Assembly: GCA_027488215.1 (NCBI GenBank)
Contig: JAIYCB010000025.1
Coordinates: 1-54,584 of the forward strand
Direction: 5' to 3'
Source of the DNA: Comamonadaceae bacterium
Lineage (GTDB): Bacteria; Pseudomonadota; Gammaproteobacteria; Burkholderiales; Burkholderiaceae_C
DNA length: 54,584 nucleotides
The notes below the pieces were generated by a model that was not told the DNA's origin, searched no databases, and saw only the letters and a program-made list of their open reading frames with translations. A program made the position numbers and the translations under genes. This document shows positions 37,609 through 47,563 of the stretch, in pieces. Position 1 is the first letter of the stretch, and every line of letters starts with the position of its first letter.

Positions 37609-38805
37609 TCAAACGACTTTGGCGATCGAGGCGCACACATAGTCGATATTTTTGCTGTTGAGCGCAGCAACGCACATGCGGCCGGTGTCGGTTCCGTACA
37701 CGCCAAACTCGTTGCGCAGACGCACCATCTGGTCTTTGGTCAGGCCCGAGTAGCTGAACATGCCAATCTGGGTGGTGATGAAGCTCATGTCTTGTTTCAC
37801 GCCAGCCGCTTTGAGGCTGTCCACCAGTTTTTGGCGCATGGCCTTGATGCGCACGCGCATTTCGGCCAGTTCGCTTTCCCACTGGGCGCGCAGTTCGGGG
37901 TTGTTCAACACGGCCGCCACCACCGCACCACCGTGGATGGGTGGGTTGGAGTAGTTGGTGCGGATCGCGATTTTCAGTTGCGACAGCACGCGCGAGGCTT
38001 CTTCTTTGTCAGAAGCCACCACCGACAGGGCGCCCACGCGCTCGCCGTACAGGCTGAAGCTCTTGGAGAACGAGGTGGACACAAAGATGTTCAGACCTGC
38101 CGCCACAAACTTGCCGATCACCGCACCGTCTTCGGCGATCCCGTGGCCAAAGCCTTGGTAGGCCATGTCCAGGAAAGCCGTCAGGCCCTTGGCCTTGACG
38201 ACTGCAATGACCTGGTCCCACTGGGCGTCGGTGATGTCGTAACCGGTGGGGTTGTGGCAGCAAGCGTGCAGCACGACGATGGTGCCCGCGGCCGCAGCGT
38301 TCAGGCTGGCCAGCATGCCTTCGAAGTTCACGCCGCGCTTTTCCGCGTCGTAATAAGCATAGGTACCGACTTCAAAGCCAGCGTTCACGAAGATGGCACG
38401 GTGGTTTTCCCAGCTGGGGTCAGAAATCAGCACTTTGGCGTTGGGGCTGACTTTTTTCAGGAAGTCGGCACCGATTTTCAGGCCACCGGTGCCGCCGATG
38501 GCTTGCACGGTGGACACGCGGCCCGACTTGACCACGTCAGATTCAGCACCAAAAACCAGTGCTTTGACCGCATTGTCATAGGCCACGATGCCATCGATGG
38601 GCAAGTAACCACGGGCGGTGGGGGTGGCCATCATGGTTTTTTCGGCCGCTTGCACACACTGCAGCAGGGGCAGTTTGCCGTTGTCGTCGAAGTACACGCC
38701 CACGCCCAGGTTCACCTTGTTGGGGTTGGTGTCGGCGTTGAATTGCTCATTCAAACCCAAAATAGGGTCGCGGGGGGCCATTTCGACGGCGGAAAACAGA
38801 GACAT
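37609..38805 (-). CDS. Aromatic amino acid/aspartate aminotransferase, class I
   Basis: This 398-residue PLP enzyme belongs to aminotransferase subgroup Ia, the AspC/TyrB type. It opens with M-S-L-F-S-A-V-E-M-A-P-R-D-P-I-L-G-L, has H-A-C-C-H-N-P-T-G-Y-D, and the PLP lysine lies in S-T-S-F-S-K-S-F-S-L-Y-G-E-R-V-G-A-L. The active-site arginine near the C terminus is in T-G-R-M. It transaminates aspartate and probably tyrosine and phenylalanine; sequence alone does not tell AspC from TyrB. It is divergent from uvrB, with about 120 bp between starts. Confidence 0.92.
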   Translation of the reverse strand: MSLFSAVEMAPRDPILGLNEQFNADTNPNKVNLGVGVYFDDNGKLPLLQCVQAAEKTMMATPTARGYLPIDGIVAYDNAVKALVFGAESDVVKSGRVSTVQAIGGTGGLKIGADFLKKVSPNAKVLISDPSWENHRAIFVNAGFEVGTYAYYDAEKRGVNFEGMLASLNAAAAGTIVVLHACCHNPTGYDITDAQWDQVIAVVKAKGLTAFLDMAYQGFGHGIAEDGAVIGKFVAAGLNIFVSTSFSKSFSLYGERVGALSVVASDKEEASRVLSQLKIAIRTNYSNPPIHGGAVVAAVLNNPELRAQWESELAEMRVRIKAMRQKLVDSLKAAGVKQDMSFITTQIGMFSYSGLTKDQMVRLRNEFGVYGTDTGRMCVAALNSKNIDYVCASIAKVV

Positions 38806-38924
38806 GGAAAGTCCTTGGATGGTGTTCAGTGTTGGCAGGAAACCCGATCCTCGGTTAGGCTTTCGGGTTGTCCCTGATTTTAACGGCCCCGGCCGTCTGG
38901 TTTGGCCAGGCGGTCCTCACAAAG

Positions 38925-41051
38925 ATGTCCACCGTGCCCGAAGCCCCTGTTGTTGAAGTTGTGTCTGACGCTGACAAGTTCGCTGCGGGGACCTTCGTCA
39001 GTTACCCGGGCTCGCCCTTTGAGCTCTACCAACCCTACCCACCTGCAGGCGACCAGCCTGTGGCGATCGGCCAACTGGTTGAGGGGGTGCAGGACGGCGA
39101 AGTGTTCCAAACCCTGCTGGGCGTGACCGGCTCGGGCAAGACCTTCACCATGGCCAACGTCATCGCCCAGCTGGGGCGACCCGCCATCGTGTTTGCGCCC
39201 AACAAAACGCTGGCAGCTCAGCTGTACAGCGAGTTCCGCGAGTTCTTCCCCAAGAACGCGGTCGAGTACTTCGTCAGCTACTACGACTACTATCAGCCCG
39301 AGGCCTATGTTCCGCAGCGTGATTTGTTCATTGAAAAAGACAGCGCGATCAATGAACACATCGAGCAGATGCGCCTGTCCTGCACCAAAAGCATCATGGA
39401 GCGGCGCGATGTGGTGATCGTGGCCACGGTGTCGGCCATCTATGGCATTGGCGAGCCCGAGAGCTACCACCGCATGATCATGACGCTGCGCACTGGCGAC
39501 AAGCTGGGCCAGCGCGATGTGATCGCCCAGCTGATCCGCATGCAGTACCAGCGCAACGACATGGAGTTTTCGCGCGGCAAGTTCCGTGTGCGCGGCGACA
39601 CGATCGACGTGTTTCCGGCCGAGCACTCCGAGCTGGCGATTCGCATCGAACTGTTCGATGACGAAATCGACAGCCTGCAATTGTTTGACCCACTCACCGG
39701 GCGAATTCGGCAAAAGATCCCGCGCTTCACGGTCTACCCATCCAGCCATTACGTGACGCCGCGCGACAAGGTGTTGGCGGCGGTGGAAACCATCAAGCTG
39801 GAACTGGCCCAGCGCCTGAAAGAGCTGGTGGGCATGGGCAAACTGGTGGAAGCCCAGCGCCTCGAGCAGCGCACCCGGTTTGACTTGGAAATGCTGTCCG
39901 AGGTGGGGCACTGTAAGGGCATCGAGAACTACACCCGGCATTTGTCGGGCGCAGCCCCTGGCGACCCGCCCAGCACGCTGACCGATTACATGCCGCCCGA
40001 TGCCATCATGTTCCTGGACGAGAGCCACCAGATGATCGGCCAGCTCAACGCCATGTACAACGGCGACAAGGCCCGCAAGACCACGCTGGTGGAATACGGT
40101 TTTCGCCTGCCCAGCGCCTTGGACAACCGACCGCTCAAATTTGAAGAGTTTGAAAAGCGCATGCGCCAGTGCATCTTCGTCTCGGCCACGCCGGCCGACT
40201 ACGAAAAGACGCATTCGGGCAAAGTGGTCGAGCAGGTGGTGCGCCCCACTGGCCTGGTCGACCCGCAGGTCGAAGTGCGCCCCGCCACCCACCAGGTGGA
40301 CGATGTGCTGCAGGAAATCCGCATCCGGGTGGACAAAAACGAGCGGGTGCTGATCACCACGCTGACCAAGCGCATGGCTGAGCAGCTCACCGATTACCTG
40401 AGCGATAACGGCGTCAAAGTGCGTTACCTGCACAGCGACGTGGACACGGTGGAACGGGTGGAGATCTTGCGTGACCTGCGTTTGGGTGCGTTCGATGTGC
40501 TGGTGGGCATCAACCTGCTGCGCGAAGGCCTGGATATCCCCGAGGTGTCGCTGGTCGCCATTTTGGATGCCGACAAAGAAGGCTTCTTGCGGGCCGAACG
40601 CAGCCTGATCCAGACCATTGGCCGTGCAGCGCGAAACCTGAACGGGCGCGCCATTTTGTACGCAGACCGCATCACCGAGTCCATGAAAAAAGCCATGGGC
40701 GAGACCGAGCGGCGTCGCATCAAACAGCTGGCACACAACGAGGCCATGGGCATCACGCCCCAGAGCATCGTCAAAAAGGTCAAAGACCTGATCGACGGCG
40801 TTTACAGCGAAAAATCGGGCAAGGAGGCCGAGCGCTTGGAGCAGGCTGCCTTGCAGCGAGCCAAGGTCGAGGACATGAGCGAAAAAGACATCGCCAAAGC
40901 TATCAAGCAGCTTGAAAAGCAGATGATGGAACATGCCCGCAACCTGGAGTTCGAGAAAGCCGCTCAGGTGCGGGACCAGTTGACCATCCTCAAAGAGCAG
41001 GCCTTTGGTGCGACAGGTGGCGACAACATCTTGCCGCTGATCCGGGCTTGA
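38925..41051 (+). CDS. uvrB: Excinuclease ABC subunit UvrB
   Basis: UvrB is the damage-verifying helicase of nucleotide excision repair. From the ATG at 38925 it has 708 residues, a little longer than usual owing to an acidic N-terminal extension before [14 protein letters not shown]. It shows the Walker A G-V-T-G-S-G-K-T, the beta-hairpin region [18 protein letters not shown], helicase motifs to R-A-A-R-N, and a C-terminal UVR motif that binds UvrC. The frame is open from 38868, but the extra residues look non-conserved. It stands alone. Confidence 0.95.
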   Translation: MSTVPEAPVVEVVSDADKFAAGTFVSYPGSPFELYQPYPPAGDQPVAIGQLVEGVQDGEVFQTLLGVTGSGKTFTMANVIAQLGRPAIVFAPNKTLAAQLYSEFREFFPKNAVEYFVSYYDYYQPEAYVPQRDLFIEKDSAINEHIEQMRLSCTKSIMERRDVVIVATVSAIYGIGEPESYHRMIMTLRTGDKLGQRDVIAQLIRMQYQRNDMEFSRGKFRVRGDTIDVFPAEHSELAIRIELFDDEIDSLQLFDPLTGRIRQKIPRFTVYPSSHYVTPRDKVLAAVETIKLELAQRLKELVGMGKLVEAQRLEQRTRFDLEMLSEVGHCKGIENYTRHLSGAAPGDPPSTLTDYMPPDAIMFLDESHQMIGQLNAMYNGDKARKTTLVEYGFRLPSALDNRPLKFEEFEKRMRQCIFVSATPADYEKTHSGKVVEQVVRPTGLVDPQVEVRPATHQVDDVLQEIRIRVDKNERVLITTLTKRMAEQLTDYLSDNGVKVRYLHSDVDTVERVEILRDLRLGAFDVLVGINLLREGLDIPEVSLVAILDADKEGFLRAERSLIQTIGRAARNLNGRAILYADRITESMKKAMGETERRRIKQLAHNEAMGITPQSIVKKVKDLIDGVYSEKSGKEAERLEQAALQRAKVEDMSEKDIAKAIKQLEKQMMEHARNLEFEKAAQVRDQLTILKEQAFGATGGDNILPLIRA

Positions 41052-41090
41052 GTGAACCTATAACCCGAGTGATTTGATCGGGATTGGTTT

Positions 41091-41115
41091 ATACTTGACT
41101 CGTTTAGTCGGGAAC
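41091..41115 (+). promoter_or_regulatory. Candidate IscR type 1 site and iscR promoter
   Basis: The bases ATACTTGACTCGTTTAGTCG and the following GGG match the pattern of IscR type 1 sites (ATA, a C/T pair, GACT, a short AT-rich spacer, AGTC and purines). TATACT at 41090-41095 could be the -10 box, so holo-IscR bound here would block its own operon when Fe-S clusters are plentiful. A 5' UTR hairpin ACCCGC-TTTG-GCGGGT follows at 41114-41129. Confidence 0.7.
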
Positions 41116-41164
41116 CCGCTTTGGCGGGTCTCTGACCAAGCCCCCCACACTTCAGGAGTCTGCC

Positions 41165-41701
41165 ATGCGTTTAACCACCAAAGGCCGTTTTGCCGTCACC
41201 GCCATGATCGATTTGGCCTTGCGCCAAGATGCCGGTCCTGTGACTTTGGCCGCCATCAGCCAGCGCCAACAGATTTCACTGTCTTATTTGGAGCAGTTGT
41301 TCGGCAAGCTGCGTCGCCACAACTTGGTCGAGTCCACCCGTGGGCCTGGCGGCGGCTACACCCTGGGCCGCAAATCGACCGACATCACCGTGGCCGATAT
41401 CATTTTGTCGGTCGACGAGCCCATCGATGCCACCCACTGCGGCGGCAAGGAAAACTGCAACGGCGGCGATGGCCGCTGCATGACGCACGACCTGTGGGCC
41501 TCGCTGAACTCCAAAATGGTCGAGTTTCTGGATTCGGTGACTCTGCAAAAACTGGTCGACGACCAATTGGCCAAGGGTTTGGTGGTGGAGCACAAGCCGA
41601 CACTCAAACGCGCGATTTCCCCCATGCCGGTTGCCAAGCCGATCCGCGTGAATGTGCCCAACTCGGTTTTTGACCTGGGCAATATGTTTGCCAAATCCTG
41701 A
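41165..41701 (+). CDS. iscR: Fe-S cluster assembly transcriptional regulator IscR
   Basis: IscR is an Rrf2-family repressor that holds a [2Fe-2S] cluster and represses the isc operon when clusters are abundant. The 178-residue protein has the winged helix ([13 protein letters not shown], then [13 protein letters not shown]) and the cluster ligands Cys92, Cys98, Cys105 and His108, each close to the E. coli positions. It heads the isc cluster, with a candidate operator about 50 bp upstream and 20 bp to iscS. Confidence 0.95.
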   Translation: MRLTTKGRFAVTAMIDLALRQDAGPVTLAAISQRQQISLSYLEQLFGKLRRHNLVESTRGPGGGYTLGRKSTDITVADIILSVDEPIDATHCGGKENCNGGDGRCMTHDLWASLNSKMVEFLDSVTLQKLVDDQLAKGLVVEHKPTLKRAISPMPVAKPIRVNVPNSVFDLGNMFAKS

Positions 41702-41721
41702 TTGACAAAGAAGTACAGACC

Positions 41722-42939
41722 ATGACCACGCCCCACTTTCCCATCTACCTCGATTACGGCGCGACCAACCCCTGCGACCCCCGCGTGGTGGACGCCATCA
41801 TCCCTTGGTTGCGTGAGCACTTTGGCAACCCTGCATCGCGCAGCCACGCTTGGGGTTGGGAAGCCGAAGCCGCTGTTGAAAAAGCCCGCGAGCAGGTGGC
41901 CGATCTGATCGGCGCCGACCCGCGCGAAATCGTCTGGACCAGCGGCGCGACCGAATCGAACAACCTGGCCATCAAGGGCGCCGCGCACTTTTACAAGTCA
42001 CGCGGCAAGCACCTGATCACTGTCAAGACCGAACACAAAGCCGTGCTCGACACCATGCGCGAGCTCGAGCGTCAAGGCTTTGAAGTGACATACCTAGATG
42101 TGCAGGCCGATGGTTTGCTCAGCATGGACGCACTCAAGGCCGCCATTCGTCCCGACACCATCCTCATCAGCGTCATGTTCGTGAACAACGAGATCGGCGT
42201 GATCCAGGACGTGACCGCCATTGGCAATCTGTGCCGCAAAAAAGGCATCATCTTCCACGTCGATGCGGCCCAGGCCACCGGCAAGGTCGAGATCGACATG
42301 ACCCAGTTGCCCATCGATTTGATGAGCTTGGCCTCGCACAAAACCTATGGCCCCAAAGGCATTGGCGCTTTGTATGTGCGCCGCAAGCCCCGCGTGCGCC
42401 TCGAAGCGCAAATGCACGGCGGTGGCCACGAGCGCGGCATGCGCTCGGGCACTTTGCCCACCCACCAGTGCGTGGGCATGGGCGAGGCCTTTCGCATCGC
42501 CAAGCTGGAGATGGCCCAAGACAACGCCAAGGCACGTGCCCTGCACGACCGCCTGATCAATGGCCTGAGCGACATGGAGCAGGTGTTTTTGAACGGCCAC
42601 GCCACCCAGCGCGTGCCGCACAACATCAACATGAGCTTCAACTTTGTCGAAGGCGAATCGCTCATCATGGGCATCAAGGGCCTGGCGGTGTCGTCCGGCT
42701 CGGCCTGCACCTCGGCCAGCCTGGAGCCCAGCTATGTGCTGCGCGCCTTGGGCCGCAGCGACGAGCTGGCCCACAGCAGTCTGCGCATGACGATTGGCCG
42801 CTGGACCACCGAAGAAGACATCGACTACGCGATCAAAACCATCCGCGAAAACGTGGCCAAGCTGCGCGACTTGAGCCCCTTGTGGGAAATGCACAAGGAC
42901 GGCATTGACTTGAGCACCATCCAGTGGGCAGCACATTAA
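41722..42939 (+). CDS. iscS: Cysteine desulfurase IscS
   Basis: IscS removes sulfur from cysteine and passes it as persulfide to IscU and to tRNA-thiolation partners. The 405-residue PLP enzyme has the cofactor lysine Lys207 in S-H-K-T-Y-G-P-K-G and the mobile-loop catalytic cysteine Cys329 in [16 protein letters not shown]. The N terminus [11 protein letters not shown] differs slightly from the textbook Y-L-D-Y-x-A-T-T-P, with Gly-Ala-Thr-Asn. It is followed 12 bp later by iscU. Confidence 0.96.
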   Translation: MTTPHFPIYLDYGATNPCDPRVVDAIIPWLREHFGNPASRSHAWGWEAEAAVEKAREQVADLIGADPREIVWTSGATESNNLAIKGAAHFYKSRGKHLITVKTEHKAVLDTMRELERQGFEVTYLDVQADGLLSMDALKAAIRPDTILISVMFVNNEIGVIQDVTAIGNLCRKKGIIFHVDAAQATGKVEIDMTQLPIDLMSLASHKTYGPKGIGALYVRRKPRVRLEAQMHGGGHERGMRSGTLPTHQCVGMGEAFRIAKLEMAQDNAKARALHDRLINGLSDMEQVFLNGHATQRVPHNINMSFNFVEGESLIMGIKGLAVSSGSACTSASLEPSYVLRALGRSDELAHSSLRMTIGRWTTEEDIDYAIKTIRENVAKLRDLSPLWEMHKDGIDLSTIQWAAH

Positions 42940-42951
42940 AGGAGAAACACC

Positions 42952-43338
42952 ATGGCATATTCTGAAAAAGTGGTTGACCACTACGAAAACCCCCGCAATG
43001 TCGGCTCCTTCGACAAGGGCGACGAAGACGTGGGCACCGGCATGGTCGGTGCACCGGCGTGCGGCGACGTGATGAAGCTGCAGATCAAGGTCAACCCGAC
43101 GACCGGTGTGATCGAAGACGCACGCTTCAAGACTTACGGCTGTGGCTCGGCCATCGCTTCCAGCTCGCTGGTGACCGAATGGGTCAAAGGCAAGACGCTG
43201 GACGAGGCAGCGGCCCTGAAAAACAGCCAAATCGCTGAAGAGCTGGCGCTGCCGCCCGTCAAGATCCACTGCTCCATCCTGGCCGAAGACGCCATCAAGG
43301 CAGCCGTGGACGACTACAAAAAGAAACACCTGAACTGA
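42952..43338 (+). CDS. iscU: Fe-S cluster scaffold protein IscU
   Basis: IscU is the scaffold on which [2Fe-2S] clusters are built. The 128-residue protein has the three assembly cysteines Cys37 (A-P-A-C-G-D, with Asp39), Cys64 (Y-G-C-G-S-A) and Cys107 (I-H-C-S-I-L), and the HscA recognition motif L-P-P-V-K at 100-104. A GGAG ribosome site precedes the ATG. It sits between iscS and iscA as usual. Confidence 0.97.
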   Translation: MAYSEKVVDHYENPRNVGSFDKGDEDVGTGMVGAPACGDVMKLQIKVNPTTGVIEDARFKTYGCGSAIASSSLVTEWVKGKTLDEAAALKNSQIAEELALPPVKIHCSILAEDAIKAAVDDYKKKHLN

Positions 43339-43339
43339 C

Positions 43340-43663
43340 ATGGCCATCTCTCTGTCTGCTGCCGCAGCTCGGCATGTGACTCGGTACCTGGCCAAACGCG
43401 GCTCGGGTGTCGGTGTGCGCCTGGGGGTCAAGACCACGGGGTGCTCGGGCTTGGCGTACAAGCTCGAGTACGTGGACGAGATTGCGCCGGAAGACGTGGT
43501 TTTTGAAGGCCACGGCGTCAAGGTTTTGGTGGACCCGAAAAGCCTGGCCTACATCGACGGCACCGAACTCGACTTCGTGCGCGAGGGCCTGAACGAAGGT
43601 TTCCGCTTCAACAACCCCAACGAGCGCGACCGTTGCGGTTGCGGAGAGTCTTTCCGGGTATGA
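43340..43663 (+). CDS. iscA: Iron-sulfur cluster assembly protein IscA
   Basis: This A-type carrier is 107 residues long and has the three conserved cysteines: Cys35 (T-T-G-C-S-G), Cys99 and Cys101 (R-C-G-C-G-E-S-F). It receives clusters or iron and delivers them to target enzymes. It begins one base after the iscU stop codon region, so translation is coupled. A palindromic repeat separates it from hscB. Confidence 0.95.
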   Translation: MAISLSAAAARHVTRYLAKRGSGVGVRLGVKTTGCSGLAYKLEYVDEIAPEDVVFEGHGVKVLVDPKSLAYIDGTELDFVREGLNEGFRFNNPNERDRCGCGESFRV

Positions 43664-43669
43664 ATTGGT

Positions 43670-43768
43670 CGTCATCCCGAGAAGCGCAGTGAGAAAATTA
43701 TCGTCATCGCGAAGAGCGAAGCGACGTGGCGATCCTTGGCTTAATGGCCACGCTTCGCTCGCCATGAC
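43670..43768. repeat. Palindromic intergenic repeat, copy 2 (with half copy)
   Basis: This gap between iscA and hscB holds a full element (43702-43768) starting CGTCATCGCGAAGAGCGAAG and ending CGCTTCGCTCGCCATGAC. GAGCGAAGC pairs with GCTTCGCTC and GTGGC with GCCAC. It is preceded by a half copy (43670-43692) starting CGTCATCCCGAGAAGCGCAG. It is related to the repeat at 32631-32704. As RNA it would form a strong hairpin that may lower hscB-hscA-fdx expression relative to iscRSUA. Confidence 0.75.
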
Positions 43769-43777
43769 AGTGGCTTC

Positions 43778-44296
43778 ATGATCAACCTTCAAACCAACGA
43801 CTTCGAATTGTTTGATGTGCCTGCGCAGTTTGCGCAGGACCGTGCACAACTCGATGCCCGCTGGAAAGTTTTGCAACGCGAAGCCCACCCCGACCGCTTT
43901 GCTGCAGAAGGCGCTGCTGCCCAGCGCATGGCCATGCAGTGGTCGGTGCGCATCAACGAGGCCTATCAGCGCCTCAAAGACCCGCTCAAACGAGCCGCCT
44001 ATTTGTGCGAATTGCACGGCGCGCCCGTGCAGGCTGAAAACAACACCGCCATGCCTCCAGCATTCCTGATGCAGCAAATGGAGTGGCGCGAAAGTCTGGA
44101 AGACACCGAGTCAGCAGAAGGCCTGGAGGCCCTGGCAGGCCTTGTGGCCGCCGAGCAGCGCCGTGTGCAGCAAACGCTGGGCGATTTGCTGGATGTGGCC
44201 AAAGACCCCGCGCAAGCTGTGGGGCAGGTGAGGGCGCTCATGTTCATTGAGCGCTTCACGCAAGAAGTGAACGCTAAACTCGACCGATTGACCTGA
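43778..44296 (+). CDS. hscB: Co-chaperone HscB
   Basis: HscB is the J-domain partner of HscA that brings IscU for cluster release. The 172-residue protein has an N-terminal J domain with the invariant H-P-D-R (E-A-H-P-D-R-F-A-A-E-G) and a C-terminal helical IscU-binding domain starting around P-P-A-F-L-M-Q-Q-M-E-W-R-E. It is 16 bp upstream of hscA. Its own translation start follows the palindromic repeat. Confidence 0.94.
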   Translation: MINLQTNDFELFDVPAQFAQDRAQLDARWKVLQREAHPDRFAAEGAAAQRMAMQWSVRINEAYQRLKDPLKRAAYLCELHGAPVQAENNTAMPPAFLMQQMEWRESLEDTESAEGLEALAGLVAAEQRRVQQTLGDLLDVAKDPAQAVGQVRALMFIERFTQEVNAKLDRLT

Positions 44297-44312
44297 CCTC
44301 CCCTGATTGACC

Positions 44313-46178
44313 ATGGCGTTACTGCAGATTTCTGAACCGGGCCAGTCGCCCGACCCGCACCAGCGCCGCATCGCGGTAGGCATTGACCTGGGCACCACGC
44401 ATTCGCTGGTGGCCTCGGTGCGAAATGGCGTGGCTGAATGCTTGCCCGATGACGATGGGCGCGTGATCTTGCCGTCCGTGGTGCGTTTCATGCCGGGTCA
44501 AGGCCGCCAGATCGGTTTTGACGCGGTGCAGTCGGCTGCCACCGACCCGGTCAACACCATCGCCTCGGTCAAGCGTTTCATGGGCCGTGGCCTGCAAGAC
44601 ATCGCCGACCGCAGCAAGCTGCCCTATGCGTTCGTTGCCAGCGAGCAAGGCATGCTCAGCATCCAAACCGTGCAAGGCCCCAAGTCGCCCGTGGAGGTCA
44701 GCGCTGAAATTTTGGCCACCCTGCGTTACCGCGCCGAAGACACTTTCAACGACGACCTGTATGGCGCGGTCATCACCGTGCCTGCTTACTTTGACGACGC
44801 CCAGCGCCAGGCCACTAAAGACGCCGCGCAACTGGCGGGCCTGAACGTGCTGCGCCTGATCAACGAACCCACCGCAGCGGCCATAGCCTATGGCCTGGAC
44901 AACGCCAGCGAAGGCGTTTATGCCGTGTTCGATCTGGGCGGCGGCACCTTTGACATTTCCATCTTGCGCCTGACACAAGGCGTGTTCGAAGTTTTGTCCA
45001 CCGGCGGCGACTCTGCTTTGGGCGGCGACGATTACGACCAAGCCTTGGCCGATGCCGCCATGGCCCGCCAACCCGACTTGCAGGCGGCCACGGCCGAAGA
45101 CAAAACTGTGCTCAAGGCGGCTGCCCGCGCCGCCAAAGAAGCGCTCACCAGCGCGGATGTGGTCACGCTGAATGCTGCCTTGTCCACCGGCAGCTTGTCG
45201 GTGCAAATCAGCCGCGCCGATTTCGGACAAGCCACCCAAGCCCTGACCGCCCGCTGCATCACCGCTGTGCGCAAAGCGCTGCGCGATGCCCAGCTGGCCA
45301 AAGACGATGTGCAAGGCGTGGTCATGGTCGGCGGCTCCACCCGCATGCCGCAAATCCAGCAGGCCGTGGCCGAGTTTTTTGGCCAGGCACCGCTCAACAA
45401 CCTCAATCCTGACGAAGTCGTGGCCCTGGGCGCGGCCATTCAGGCCAACCAGCTGGCAGGCAATAACGCCGCTGGCGAGTTGCTGCTGCTCGATGTAATC
45501 CCGCTGTCGCTGGGCATCGAGACCATGGGCGGTTTGGTGGAGCGCATCATCCCGCGCAACCAGACCATCCCCACCGCCATGGCGCAAGACTTCACCACCT
45601 ACCAGGACGGCCAGACCGCCTTGGCGTTGCATGTGGTGCAGGGCGAGCGCGATCTGGTGCAAGACTGCCGCAGCCTGGCCCGCTTTGAGTTGCGCGGCAT
45701 CCCACCCATGGCCGCAGGCGCAGCCCGCATCCGCGTGACCTTCACGGTGGATGCCGATGGCCTGCTCAGCGTGGGGGCCAAAGAACAAATCAGTGGCGTT
45801 GAAGCCCGCATCGATGTCAAGCCCTCGTATGGCCTGAGCGACGACCAGATCGCCACCATGCTGCAAGAAAGCTTCACCACTGCCCAGGCCGACATGAAAG
45901 CCCGTGTGCTGGTGGAGGCGCGGGTCGATGCCGACCGCATGCTGCTGGCCACGCGCAGCGCCTTGGCCGCCGACGGCCAATTGCTGAGCGTTGCCGAGCG
46001 TGCCAGCATCGACGCCTTGATGGCCACTTTGCAAGCCGCCATCCCAACCGAACAAGACGCGAAGACCCTGGAAGACTGCACCCAGGCGCTGGCCAAGGGC
46101 ACCGAAGCCTTTGCGGCCGAGCGCATGAACCACAGCATCCAGAAAGCCCTGTCTGGCCAAAACATTCAGTCCTTGTAA
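44313..46178 (+). CDS. hscA: Fe-S protein assembly chaperone HscA
   Basis: HscA is an Hsp70-family chaperone specialised for IscU. The 621-residue protein has the ATPase domain with [24 protein letters not shown] and [10 protein letters not shown], and a substrate-binding domain with [19 protein letters not shown]. The histidine in G-T-T-H-S replaces the asparagine of DnaK, a mark of HscA. The ATG at 44313 was chosen; a TTG two codons upstream is also in frame. Confidence 0.95.
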   Translation: MALLQISEPGQSPDPHQRRIAVGIDLGTTHSLVASVRNGVAECLPDDDGRVILPSVVRFMPGQGRQIGFDAVQSAATDPVNTIASVKRFMGRGLQDIADRSKLPYAFVASEQGMLSIQTVQGPKSPVEVSAEILATLRYRAEDTFNDDLYGAVITVPAYFDDAQRQATKDAAQLAGLNVLRLINEPTAAAIAYGLDNASEGVYAVFDLGGGTFDISILRLTQGVFEVLSTGGDSALGGDDYDQALADAAMARQPDLQAATAEDKTVLKAAARAAKEALTSADVVTLNAALSTGSLSVQISRADFGQATQALTARCITAVRKALRDAQLAKDDVQGVVMVGGSTRMPQIQQAVAEFFGQAPLNNLNPDEVVALGAAIQANQLAGNNAAGELLLLDVIPLSLGIETMGGLVERIIPRNQTIPTAMAQDFTTYQDGQTALALHVVQGERDLVQDCRSLARFELRGIPPMAAGAARIRVTFTVDADGLLSVGAKEQISGVEARIDVKPSYGLSDDQIATMLQESFTTAQADMKARVLVEARVDADRMLLATRSALAADGQLLSVAERASIDALMATLQAAIPTEQDAKTLEDCTQALAKGTEAFAAERMNHSIQKALSGQNIQSL

Positions 46179-46209
46179 AGTCTGACCTGTACCGAATCCA
46201 GAGATCCCT

Positions 46210-46548
46210 ATGCCCGTCATCAAAATCCTGCCCCACGCCGAATACTGCCCCAACGGCGCAGAAATCACCGCGCCTGCGGGCACCAGCATCTGCGAAGCCC
46301 TGCTGGACAACCACATCAACATCGAACACGCCTGCGACATGAGCGCCGCCTGCACCACTTGCCACGTCATCGTGCGCGAGGGGTTCAGAAGCCTCAATGA
46401 AATGGAAGAAACCGAGGAAGACCTGCTGGATAGGGCTTGGGGCCTCGAGCCCGACTCGCGCCTGAGCTGCCAGGCCTTTGTGGCCAAAAGCGATCTGGTC
46501 ATCGAGATTCCGCGCTACACCATCAACCACGCCAAAGAAAACCACTGA
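46210..46548 (+). CDS. fdx: ISC system 2Fe-2S ferredoxin
   Basis: This 112-residue adrenodoxin-type ferredoxin gives electrons for cluster assembly on IscU. Its cluster ligands are Cys42, Cys48, Cys51 (H-A-C-D-M-S-A-A-C-T-T-C-H) and Cys87 (L-S-C-Q-A-F). It is the last isc gene here: no iscX follows, and the next gene is dnaQ, whose ATG lies 8 bases after the fdx stop. Confidence 0.95.
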   Translation: MPVIKILPHAEYCPNGAEITAPAGTSICEALLDNHINIEHACDMSAACTTCHVIVREGFRSLNEMEETEEDLLDRAWGLEPDSRLSCQAFVAKSDLVIEIPRYTINHAKENH

Positions 46549-46556
46549 AGCCCGAT

Positions 46557-47267
46557 ATGCGCCAAATCGTTCTGGACACTGAAACCACAGGCCTGTCGGC
46601 CGAGGGGGGCGATCGCATCATCGAGCTGGGCTGTGTGGAGCTGTTCGCCCGCAAGCTCACGGGCAACAACCTGCATTTCTATTTCAACCCCGAACGCGAC
46701 AGTCACGAGGACGCGCTCAAGGTGCACGGCATCAGCAACGAGTTTTTGCGCGACAAACCCAAGTTTGCGCAACTGGCCGACGAGATCCTTGAGTACCTGA
46801 GCGATGCAGAGCTGATCATTCACAACGCCGCGTTCGACATTGGCTTTTTGAACAAAGAGCTGGAGCGTGTGGGCAAGCAACCGCTCAAGGCCTACGTCAG
46901 TAACATCATCGACACCTTGGCCATGGCCAAGGAAATGTTCCCCGGCAAGCGCAACAGTCTCGATTCGCTGTGCGACCGCCTGGAGGTGGACAACTCAGGC
47001 CGTACCTTGCACGGCGCTTTGCTCGACGCCGAATTGCTGGCCGATGTCTACATCAACATGACGCGCGGCCAAGAGGCTTTGTTGATCGACGCGGGCGATG
47101 CTCCTGGCGATTCGCGTACCGTCACTTTGAATGTGGATCTGCGTCAATTCGCATTGCCCATTTTGTCGGCCAATGCACAAGAGCTTGCTGAGCACGAAAG
47201 CGTGTTGCTGCAACTTGATAAGTCCAGTGGCGGCAAAACCGTCTGGCGTCAATTGCAGGGTGCTTGA
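46557..47267 (+). CDS. dnaQ: DNA polymerase III subunit epsilon (3'-5' exonuclease)
   Basis: DnaQ is the proofreading exonuclease of the replicative polymerase. The 236-residue protein has the DEDDh motifs: Exo I with Asp7 and Glu9 (V-L-D-T-E-T-T-G-L), Exo II in H-N-A-A-F-D-I-G-F, and Exo III in H-G-A-L-L-D-A-E-L-L-A-D-V-Y. The C-terminal part after about 180 would bind the polymerase alpha subunit. The ATG at 46557 begins right at the conserved N terminus; the frame is open into fdx. Its spacing suggests read-through from the isc operon. Confidence 0.94.
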   Translation: MRQIVLDTETTGLSAEGGDRIIELGCVELFARKLTGNNLHFYFNPERDSHEDALKVHGISNEFLRDKPKFAQLADEILEYLSDAELIIHNAAFDIGFLNKELERVGKQPLKAYVSNIIDTLAMAKEMFPGKRNSLDSLCDRLEVDNSGRTLHGALLDAELLADVYINMTRGQEALLIDAGDAPGDSRTVTLNVDLRQFALPILSANAQELAEHESVLLQLDKSSGGKTVWRQLQGA

Positions 47268-47354
47268 GCCTTTGAAGAGGGCTCATTTTTTGCGCTCGTT
47301 GTCCAATAAGGCATGATTTTCATGCAATAATCCCAATCTTCGACGCAAGACGTC

Positions 47355-47429
47355 GGGCGATTAGCTCAGCGGTAGAGCACTGCATTCACACTGCAGGGGT
47401 CACATGTTCGATCCATGTATCGCCCACCA
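47355..47429 (+). tRNA. tRNA-Val (anticodon CAC)
   Basis: A 75-base cloverleaf is complete. The acceptor stem is GGGCGAT/ATCGCCC. The D arm is GCTC-GAGC, and the anticodon arm is CTGCA-TTCACAC-TGCAG with CAC at the anticodon, reading GUG valine codons. The T arm is ACATG-TTCGATC-CATGT. The CCA end is encoded. A strong terminator follows 20 bases later. Confidence 0.97.
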
Positions 47430-47448
47430 AATAATCCCAAATGAAATC

Positions 47449-47480
47449 AAGCACCTAGAGGAAACTCTAGGTGCTTTTTC
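47449..47480 (+). terminator. Terminator of tRNA-Val
   Basis: AAGCACCTAGAG (47449-47460), loop GAAA, CTCTAGGTGCTT (47465-47476) and further Ts form a perfect 12-bp hairpin with a GNRA-type loop. Confidence 0.93.
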
Positions 47481-47563
47481 TTTGGTTCTAAGTAGTATGG
47501 GCTTGATCACTTGTGATCGACATTTTCAATGTGCCGTTCGCTGCAACGAAGTATTTTCTATCC

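Noticed and set aside
38880..40934. A 684-codon open frame antisense to uvrB
   Set aside because: Shadow of a strongly conserved repair gene; composition rich in His, Gln and Val as expected of antisense frames.
41045..41090. TTGATC at 41074 as the -35 box of iscR
   Set aside because: Only about 10 bases separate it from the TATACT -10 candidate, too short for a sigma-70 promoter.
44319..46502. A 727-codon open frame antisense to hscA
   Set aside because: Long only because of third-position GC in hscA; crosses into the fdx gene and has no recognisable motifs.
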